Below, in pieces: positions 57,643 through 64,000 of a stretch of 64,000 bases of DNA. Numbering within the stretch: position 1 is the stretch's first letter; each line of letters starts with the position of its first letter. The position numbers and the translations under genes were made by a program. The notes below the pieces were generated by a model. It ran no database searches. It was given only the letters and a program-made list of their open reading frames with translations, and was not told where the DNA came from. The stretch comes from Shewanella canadensis (GTDB lineage: Bacteria; Pseudomonadota; Gammaproteobacteria; Enterobacterales; Shewanellaceae), in NCBI RefSeq assembly GCF_003966225.1, contig NZ_RXNU01000004.1, positions 62,001 through 126,000 of the forward strand, in the 5' to 3' direction.

Positions 57643-60108
57643 ATGAAAGTTATGAAATTTGGTGGTACCTCGCTGGCAAATTGGCAACGATTTAATGCGG
57701 CTGCAGATATTGTGGTCGATACCGCTAAGAGTGAACCGGTTGCCGTTGTTTTGTCGGCGCCGGCGACGGTAACCAATGGTCTGCTTGAGATGGTCGATGT
57801 TGCAGTTAGTGGTGATGACTTTAAAGCTGTGTTATCTGGGGTTGAGCAAGTCTTCAGTTCGCTGTATCAGAATGCTTCCTCAGTATTGCAACCTCAACAG
57901 CTGGCCCCTTTAATGGAGCGTTTATCTCAGCAACTGAGTCTCTGGGAAAACAAATTACTTGGTGTCAGTCTTTTAAAGGAGTGTCCTGATTTTGTCCGCG
58001 CCGAAATTCTGGTTGGCGGAGAAAAGCTTTCTGCAGCCCTTATGGTGCAATTAATGGTTGCTAAAGGCCTCAGCTCTAACGCTTTTGAGCCACAATATCT
58101 ATTTCTTGCATCGGGCGACCCATTAGAATCTTTGGTCGATATCGAGTCGAGCAAAGCACGCTTCAATCGAGTATCACTAGATGAATATCGTGTATGGGTG
58201 ATGCCGGGCTTTACCGCCGGAGATAAAGAAGGTCGCACTGTCACGCTGGGAAGGAATGGTTCCGATTACTCTGCTGCGGTTTTAGCTGCATGCTTAGATG
58301 CCAGTTGTTGTGAAATTTGGACCGATGTTGATGGCGTCTATAATACCGATCCCCGAGTCGTTACAGATGCGAAATTACTTTCTCAGTTAAGCTACCAAGA
58401 AGCGATGGAGCTTTCCTATTTTGGTGCCAAGGTATTGCATCCAAAAACAATCTCTCCTATCGCTCAATACCATATTCCATGCTATATCAGAAATACCTTT
58501 AATCCAAAGGCCCCCGGAACACTCGTTTCTAATGAAGCCGATGAAAGTGGCTTGAATGTAAAGGCTATCTCAAATTTAGATCAGCAGACCATGTTTGATA
58601 TTTCGGGACCCGGAATGAAAGGCATGGTGGGCATGGCAAGTCGTACTCTCGGCGCTATCTCACGCTCGGGGATCTCCATCTCTCTAATTACTCAAAGCTC
58701 CTCTGAATATAGCATCAGCTTTTGTGTGGCGACTCAAGATGCCGCTAAGGCAAAAGAGTCTCTGGAGCTTGAGTTTGAACTGGAATTAAAGAGTGAAATA
58801 CTGGAACCAATAGAGATGAGACATGAGTTAGCCATCGTCTCGTTAATTGGGGATGGGATGCGGACTCATAAAGGGGTGGCGGGTAAGTTTTTCCAGGCAT
58901 TGGCTCAAGCGACAGTTAATATAATCGCTATCGCTCAGGGCTCCTCCGAGCGTTCAATATCAACGGTTATCGAACAACGCAAAACCAAGCATGCGATATC
59001 GGCCTGTCATCAAAGCTTTTTCGATGTTCAACATTACCTCGATGTGTTCTTAGTTGGCTGCGGTAATGTTGGTGCCGGTTTACTCGAGCAGATAAAGCAG
59101 CAGGCTGAAATGTTGAAACAGCAACACATCACTATTCGTGTGTGTGGTATTGCAAACTCCAGGCATATGTTACTCGATGCCAAAGGTGTAGACCTCAGTG
59201 GTTGGCAGAATCTGCTGTCTGATTGTCAAACTGAGTGCGATCTGGATCTGATGCTTAAGTGGGCCAAAGAGCAGCAACTACTTAATCCAGTGTTGGTCGA
59301 TTGTACCTCCAGTGAGTATGTGTCAGATAAATATCTGGATGTGATGAATGCCGGCTTGCATGTGGTCACACCCAATAAAAAAGCGAATACCCGGGATATC
59401 GAGTATTACCGCGCATTACGCGCAACGGCATTGAAACAGCGTAGACAGTTCCTTTATGAAACAACTGTGGGTGCTGGCTTACCAGTGATAGATAACTTGA
59501 AAAAGTTATTGTTTGCCGGGGATAAATTGCTCAAGTTTAATGGCATCTTATCAGGCTCACTCTCCTATATATTCGGCATGCTCGATGAGGGAATGACACT
59601 TTCGGAGGCGACAGGTATTGCCAGAGACAAGTGTTTTACTGAGCCCGATCCGCGTGATGACTTAAGTGGGATGGATGTGGCGAGAAAGGTGCTTATTTTA
59701 GCCCGTGAAGTAGGCTTAGATTTAGAGCTAAAAGATATTAACATCGAATCTGTTTTACCTGACTCTTTTGATGCCGATGGCGATGTTGAGACTTTCATGA
59801 GTAACCTGCCAAAGCTTGATCAGCAGATTGCACTCTGGGTAGAGAAAGCCCGCAGTGAAGGTAAAGTTCTTAGGTATGTGGGGCAGATCGATGATGATGG
59901 TTGCCGGGTTAAAATAGCCGAAGTCGATGCAAGCGATCCTCTTTATAGTGTCAAAGGCGGAGAGAATGCACTGGCATTCTATAGCCGTTACTATCAGCCT
60001 ATTCCTTTTGTGTTGCGAGGCTATGGTGCAGGGACTGACGTTACCGCAGCTGGGGCATTTGCCGATCTTCTGAGAACATTAAACTGGACAAGGGAGATGA
60101 GCTCATGA
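57643..60108 (+). CDS. thrA: Aspartokinase I / homoserine dehydrogenase I
   Basis: 821 aa from ATG 57643 (AAGGAGA upstream). Aspartokinase at 1-460: [31 protein letters not shown], two ACT-like regulatory repeats ([36 protein letters not shown]). Homoserine dehydrogenase at 465-821: [58 protein letters not shown]. Catalyses the first and third steps from aspartate to threonine. Four-base overlap with thrB. Confidence 0.97.
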   Translation: MKVMKFGGTSLANWQRFNAAADIVVDTAKSEPVAVVLSAPATVTNGLLEMVDVAVSGDDFKAVLSGVEQVFSSLYQNASSVLQPQQLAPLMERLSQQLSLWENKLLGVSLLKECPDFVRAEILVGGEKLSAALMVQLMVAKGLSSNAFEPQYLFLASGDPLESLVDIESSKARFNRVSLDEYRVWVMPGFTAGDKEGRTVTLGRNGSDYSAAVLAACLDASCCEIWTDVDGVYNTDPRVVTDAKLLSQLSYQEAMELSYFGAKVLHPKTISPIAQYHIPCYIRNTFNPKAPGTLVSNEADESGLNVKAISNLDQQTMFDISGPGMKGMVGMASRTLGAISRSGISISLITQSSSEYSISFCVATQDAAKAKESLELEFELELKSEILEPIEMRHELAIVSLIGDGMRTHKGVAGKFFQALAQATVNIIAIAQGSSERSISTVIEQRKTKHAISACHQSFFDVQHYLDVFLVGCGNVGAGLLEQIKQQAEMLKQQHITIRVCGIANSRHMLLDAKGVDLSGWQNLLSDCQTECDLDLMLKWAKEQQLLNPVLVDCTSSEYVSDKYLDVMNAGLHVVTPNKKANTRDIEYYRALRATALKQRRQFLYETTVGAGLPVIDNLKKLLFAGDKLLKFNGILSGSLSYIFGMLDEGMTLSEATGIARDKCFTEPDPRDDLSGMDVARKVLILAREVGLDLELKDINIESVLPDSFDADGDVETFMSNLPKLDQQIALWVEKARSEGKVLRYVGQIDDDGCRVKIAEVDASDPLYSVKGGENALAFYSRYYQPIPFVLRGYGAGTDVTAAGAFADLLRTLNWTREMSS

Positions 60109-61043
60109 GTCTGACTGTATATGCACCGGCCTCTATGGGAAATGTTGGCGTTGGGTTCGATCTGCTTGGTGCTGCACTGGCTCCAATAGATGGCAGTCTG
60201 CTCGGAGATAGAGTCAGTATCTCATCAATCGATAAAGGCATTCATTTGTCTCTCGCCGGTCGTTGGGCTGATAAGCTACCACAAGATCCGAAAGAGAATA
60301 TTGTTTATCAATGTGCGGAGTTCTTTCTCGAACAGCTGGGTAAAAAGGAGGGCCTTTTACTCACATTAGAAAAAAATCTTCCTGTAGGCAGTGGCTTGGG
60401 TTCGAGTGCGAGCTCCGTCGTAGCGGCTCTGTATGCGTTAAATGAATATTTCTCTCACCCTTATAATGAACAAGATTTATTGAGGTTGATGGGGAAGTTT
60501 GAGGGCAAGATTAGCGGCTCTGTTCATTATGATAATGTTGCGCCATGTTTCTTAGGTGGGATGCAATTGATGTTAGATACCCCTGAGAAAGTGTGTGATG
60601 ATATTCCGACATTTGAGAACTGGTATTGGGTTGTTGCATACCCTGGGATCTCACTATCAACCGCCAAAATGCGTGAGTTATTACCGAGTCAATACGATAA
60701 GTCTGTGGCAATCGATTTTGGCCGTTATCTTAGCGCATTTGTTCATGCTTCATACCGTCAAGACCCCACTATGGCTATTTCGGTGTTGAAAGATGTATTG
60801 GCCGAACCCTACAGAGCATCGGCTATCCCCGGTTATGAAGAGTCAAGAGTGGCACTCGCGGAGATTGGCATGCTAACGACCGGAATTTCTGGTAGTGGAC
60901 CGACTCTGTTTTCGGTCACGGATTGCTTAGACACGGCAAACAAAGCGCAAGCATGGCTTGAACAAAATTACCTAGAGCAAGGGGGATTTTCTCATATCTG
61001 CCGAATAGATGCTCAAGGTGCCCGTTCAACGGAAGATATCTAG
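60105..61043 (+). CDS. thrB: Homoserine kinase
   Basis: 312 aa GHMP kinase. [20 protein letters not shown] is the ATP loop; [16 protein letters not shown] at the N-terminus and [10 protein letters not shown] near the C-terminus complete the family pattern. Phosphorylates homoserine. ATG inside the end of thrA (ATGA), so translation is coupled. Confidence 0.97.
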   Translation: MSLTVYAPASMGNVGVGFDLLGAALAPIDGSLLGDRVSISSIDKGIHLSLAGRWADKLPQDPKENIVYQCAEFFLEQLGKKEGLLLTLEKNLPVGSGLGSSASSVVAALYALNEYFSHPYNEQDLLRLMGKFEGKISGSVHYDNVAPCFLGGMQLMLDTPEKVCDDIPTFENWYWVVAYPGISLSTAKMRELLPSQYDKSVAIDFGRYLSAFVHASYRQDPTMAISVLKDVLAEPYRASAIPGYEESRVALAEIGMLTTGISGSGPTLFSVTDCLDTANKAQAWLEQNYLEQGGFSHICRIDAQGARSTEDI

Positions 61044-61121
61044 CTAATAGAAGGTATCTATGTCGGCCAAATGTGTTGCTCGCTGAATTAACGATTAAAA
61101 TTTTTAAAAGGTATTAGAATC

Positions 61122-62402
61122 ATGGAACTGTATAACCTAAAGCACCCGCAGCAGGTGGTGAGTTTTACCCAGGCCCTGAAGTTAGGTCTGGGAAAAGACA
61201 GAGGACTGTTTTTTCCGAAGCAGATCCCGGTTTTGGATGACGTAGAAGCACTTTTAGCATTGCCTTTTGTTGAACGCTGCAAAAAAGTACTCGGTGCCTG
61301 GTTATCATCTGAGATTGGTCAGGACAGGGTGGATAGCTTAGTTGAGAAAGCCTTTAACTTTGAGCTCTCTCTCGCTAAAGCCGACGACAAACGATACTGC
61401 CTCGAGCTGTTTCATGGTCCAACATTAGCATTTAAAGACTTTGGCGCCCGATTTATGGCGCAGTGTCTGAACGAGCTGGCCTCAAATGAAAAAATTAATA
61501 TTTTAACTGCAACCTCCGGTGATACCGGGGCGGCCGTTGCCGATGCATTTTTTGGTTTGGATAATATACAAGTTGTTGTTCTGTATCCAAAAGGCAAGAT
61601 TAGTTTACTGCAGGAAAAGATGTTTACCACGCTGGGTGGCAACATACACACAGTATCGGTCGAGTCAGACTTTGATGCTTGTCAGGACTTAGTTAAGCGA
61701 TCGTTCGAAGATAGCGATGTTCGGGACGGCCTGCATCTGAACTCGGCTAACTCCATCAATATTAGTCGTCTGCTTGCCCAGATCTGTTATTACTTTGAAG
61801 CCGTTGCTCAATTTAAACGTGAGCATAAGCAAGATCCTGTGATTGCTGTGCCCAGTGGTAACTTTGGTAACTTAACGGCGGGATTGTTTGCCAAGGCGAT
61901 GGGATTGCCTGTTAAACGCTTTGTTGCCGCGACGAACAGCAATGACACAGTGCCACGTTATTTAGACCAAGGTGATTGGCTTCCTCATGCAACCGTTGCA
62001 ACTATGTCTAATGCAATGGATGTCGCAGAGCCAAGTAACTGGCCAAGAGTGGAAGCGATAGTCGATGCCATGGGGTGGTCGCTATCGGATATATCTGGTG
62101 TTGCTTTATCTGAGTCAGATACCTCTGGGGCTCTCAAAGAGTTAAATCGTGCAGGCTATCTTTCTGAGCCTCATGCAGCCATTGCGGCCCAAGCCTTAAC
62201 CTTAACGATGTCCGATGATGAGAAAGGCATATTCTTGGGTACGGCTCACCCCGCTAAATTTAAAGAGGTGGTTGAGAGTGAACTAGGCATTGAGGTGCCA
62301 CTTCCTCCGGCTTTAGCCGCTGTCGCTGACAAAGACATTTTGTCAGCAACATTAGAGGCTAATTTTACATCGTTGAAATCTCATCTGTTTAAGGTGCTGT
62401 AG
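61122..62402 (+). CDS. thrC: Threonine synthase
   Basis: 426 aa, PLP-dependent. PLP lysine in LELFHGPTLAFKDFGARF; TATSGDTGAAVADAF and VPSGNFGNLTAGLFAKAMG bind the cofactor. Converts phosphohomoserine to threonine. Last gene of thrLABC; 78 bp after thrB. Confidence 0.97.
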   Translation: MELYNLKHPQQVVSFTQALKLGLGKDRGLFFPKQIPVLDDVEALLALPFVERCKKVLGAWLSSEIGQDRVDSLVEKAFNFELSLAKADDKRYCLELFHGPTLAFKDFGARFMAQCLNELASNEKINILTATSGDTGAAVADAFFGLDNIQVVVLYPKGKISLLQEKMFTTLGGNIHTVSVESDFDACQDLVKRSFEDSDVRDGLHLNSANSINISRLLAQICYYFEAVAQFKREHKQDPVIAVPSGNFGNLTAGLFAKAMGLPVKRFVAATNSNDTVPRYLDQGDWLPHATVATMSNAMDVAEPSNWPRVEAIVDAMGWSLSDISGVALSESDTSGALKELNRAGYLSEPHAAIAAQALTLTMSDDEKGIFLGTAHPAKFKEVVESELGIEVPLPPALAAVADKDILSATLEANFTSLKSHLFKVL

Positions 62403-62436
62403 CTTTTCACGGGACGATGCTTTTACGGGGCGACAT

Positions 62437-62457
62437 AAAGAGAATTAGCCTCTTTTT
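62437..62457 (+). terminator. Terminator of thrABC
   Basis: AAAGAG / CTCTTT followed by TT; the flanking ACGGGGCGA and TCGTCCCGT extend the stem with mismatches, to about 62425-62465, reaching the border of the next repeat. Confidence 0.6.
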
Positions 62458-62464
62458 CGTCCCG

Positions 62465-62728
62465 TATACCCAAACGACCTGGAAATGCTCGTTTCAGAGG
62501 CCTTGCGCGAGTTCATTTCTAGGCGCATTGGCGTAGGAATGGTCATCCCATTTTAAGCTAATGCAACAACGAAGTGGGCTTGTGCAAAGCCTTCGTTGAT
62601 GGGTTTTAATGCGATTTATTCTGCGTTATTGATTTTGCTAAGGGAACAACCATTACCTGCAATCAATGCCTTGCCTAAAACGCATTAAATTCCCACTGAA
62701 TCCTGCATTTCCAAGTGGCTTGGGTATA
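62465..62728. repeat. Dispersed palindromic element, copy 5 (264 bp)
   Basis: Ends TATACCCAA / TTGGGTATA, with further end similarity to copy 2 (AACGACCT(C/G)GAAATGC on the left, AAGTGGCTTGGGTATATA on the right). The core occurs in both orientations: TAGGCGCATTGGCGTAGGAA with TGGTCATCCC on the left, and its inverted relative around 62630-62690 (AAGGGAACAACCATTACC). No gene. Confidence 0.85.
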
Positions 62729-62955
62729 TAACAAGTTGTAAGCGCTGAAATAAGTGTTGATTAATGTGTTGGGTTTTGTCGAAGGTTTACGGTTGTTGTT
62801 AACAAAGCTGGTAAGCTGTCTCGCGTGCTAACCCCCTCTATAATCTCTGTATCTGAATGTAATTCGCAATTGGCCCTCGCTGTGATCTTTCTCACAATTT
62901 TGAATTGTTAATTTTTATATCTTTTCCCCCGGTTTTTCAGACAGGTTCCAAAAGG

Positions 62956-63249
62956 GTGTTAAGATTTTTAATTGCTTTACTTTGTTGCTGTACGCTAAGT
63001 GCTTGCGTATCGAGCGATGAGACTCAACTTTACCATCGAATAAATGAAGCCTATGATTTTGAAGTGACTCATTGTGACAGCTTTGCCATGGTGACAGGCA
63101 TTGGCAGGGGGGAGTTTGCATTGCGAGATGCTAAGAACAATGCAAAGAAACATGGTGAAGAGCTTAACGGAACACATATCGTCTGGTCGCAAATCGATCA
63201 TGGAGATCCGACTAAGGTCGTCGCCGTTATCTATAAATGTTTGCTATAG
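62956..63249 (+). CDS. Small lipoprotein
   Basis: 97 aa from GTG 62956 (AGG about 10 nt upstream; start uncertain). Lipoprotein signal LRFLIALLCCCTLSAC, with the lipobox cysteine at 17. The mature part has two more cysteines (THCDSF and YKCLL) and a GIGRGEFALRDAKNNAKKHGEELNGTHIVW stretch split over two lines of similarity to small periplasmic DUF4156/RcsF-like lipoproteins. Role unknown. Its 5' region (62729-62955) shows no other gene. Confidence 0.75.
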   Translation: MLRFLIALLCCCTLSACVSSDETQLYHRINEAYDFEVTHCDSFAMVTGIGRGEFALRDAKNNAKKHGEELNGTHIVWSQIDHGDPTKVVAVIYKCLL

Positions 63250-63296
63250 AGCGACTCAAAAATAATAAAGATACCGTCGCATATTCTTGGTTGTTT

Positions 63297-63323
63297 AAAG
63301 CACTGTAATGGCTACAGTGCTTT
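63297..63323. terminator. Hairpin between the lipoprotein gene and nfo
   Basis: AAAGCACTGTA / TACAGTGCTTT, perfect 11-bp stem with a 5-nt loop; short A/T runs on both sides make it a bidirectional terminator for convergent genes. Confidence 0.75.
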
Positions 63324-63332
63324 AGCTTATGT

Positions 63333-64000
63333 TTAGCGTTCTTCGCTCAAACTACGTAGCCAGTTTATCTCATCTTCCCAAATATCTGAGTTGATAGTCT
63401 CTAATACCATAGGGATATTTTTTGTTGCCTCAAGATTCATTAAGAAGCTAAATGCCTCTCTGCCTATATGGCCAAGCCCAAGAGATTCATGCCTGTCTAC
63501 CCGGCTATTTAACGGGGTTTTACTGTCGTTTAAATGCATGGCTTTGAGGTATTGATTGCCCACTATGTTGTCAAATAAATCAAAGCTCTCCTGACAGGCA
63601 GCTTCTGTTGTTAAGTCATATCCAGCTGCAAACATGTGGCAGGTATCTATACATATACCAACACGAGACTTATCCTCTACGCCATCAATAATCTGGGCCA
63701 GTTGCTCGAAGCTATGACCTAAATTAGAACCTTGTCCCGCCGTATTTTCAATGACTGCAGTCACGCTTGTCGAACGCTCTAAAGCCATATTTATCGACTG
63801 GCTGATCCTTGATAAGCACTCATCTATCTCTATTTTTCTCAGATGACTACCGGGGTGAAAATTGAGTAACGTTAAGCCCAACTGTTCACAGCGTTCTATC
63901 TCATCGAAAAACGCCAGTCTTGATTTCTCCAGCTGAGTTTCATCCGGATGACCTAGGTTTATCAGATAGCTGTCGTGGGGCAATATTGCACTGCCGGGAA
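63333..64000 (-). CDS. nfo: Endonuclease IV (partial, 5' end outside window)
   Basis: The C-terminal 222 codons of an apurinic/apyrimidinic endonuclease; the frame is open to the window edge (GSAILPHDS precedes the visible part), so the N-terminal 60 or so residues are missing. Zinc ligands are visible in [40 protein letters not shown] and VLETIN. It repairs abasic sites. Very close to E. coli Nfo throughout. Confidence 0.96.
   Translation of the reverse strand, partial: PGSAILPHDSYLINLGHPDETQLEKSRLAFFDEIERCEQLGLTLLNFHPGSHLRKIEIDECLSRISQSINMALERSTSVTAVIENTAGQGSNLGHSFEQLAQIIDGVEDKSRVGICIDTCHMFAAGYDLTTEAACQESFDLFDNIVGNQYLKAMHLNDSKTPLNSRVDRHESLGLGHIGREAFSFLMNLEATKNIPMVLETINSDIWEDEINWLRSLSEER

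Noticed and set aside
21401..62728. Palindromic elements as insertion sequences
   Set aside because: No copy encodes a transposase, ends differ among copies, and I see no convincing target duplications.

Overview
The window is bacterial chromosome from a gammaproteobacterium, almost certainly a marine Shewanella. Evidence for the genus: a free-standing HPt protein (HptA type) next to yhcC and gltBD where enterics carry arcB, an oxyR/class III adenylate cyclase pair, a small secreted protein between nhaA and nhaR, and a long fused PheA. Genes are dense, mostly housekeeping, and keep many gene orders known from E. coli. I see no tRNA, rRNA, CRISPR array, phage or autonomous insertion sequence.

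Layout. 1-7 kb: an HTH-ribokinase fusion cut by the window edge, then gltD-gltB. 7-16 kb: yhcC, hptA, oxyR, cyaC, mutH, a 690-bp DnaA-box-rich gap, rppH, ptsP. 16-22 kb: a TauE-type transporter, lgt-thyA, nhaA, a small secreted protein, nhaR, sdhE-ygfX. 22-34 kb: nadB, divergent from rpoE-rseA-rseB-rseC, then lepA-lepB-rnc-era-recO-pdxJ-acpS. 34-43 kb: a PAS-GGDEF protein, an Mpo1-like protein, a CorB/CorC-type protein, ypjD, ffh, rpsP-rimM-trmD-rplS. 43-54 kb: aroF-tyrA, hcp-hcr, pheA with its pheL attenuator, a 1.2-kb repeat locus, raiA. 54-64 kb: a b-type and a c'-type cytochrome, trpR, slyD, thrL-thrABC with attenuator, a lipoprotein gene, and nfo cut by the window edge.

Functional themes. 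Amino-acid supply is prominent: glutamate synthase, EI-Ntr, aroF/tyrA/pheA, thrABC and trpR, with two transcription attenuators readable codon by codon. Envelope stress (RpoE/RseABC), redox signalling (HptA, OxyR, CyaC, Hcp/Hcr) and translation or export (lepA, lepB, ffh, rpsP operon) make up most of the rest.

The least ordinary material is: (1) a family of about 265-bp palindromic elements (five full copies and one half), some placed inside operons, with terminal arms that differ between copies but stay self-complementary; (2) a 434-bp array of exactly 62 heptamers without an indel, bracketed by a duplicated segment of about 174 bp that carries a large hairpin; (3) a PheA fused to a DAHP-synthase-like domain that has lost its catalytic motifs; (4) a DeoR-type HTH fused to ribokinase; (5) a DnaA-box cluster between mutH and rppH, the position of E. 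coli DARS2.
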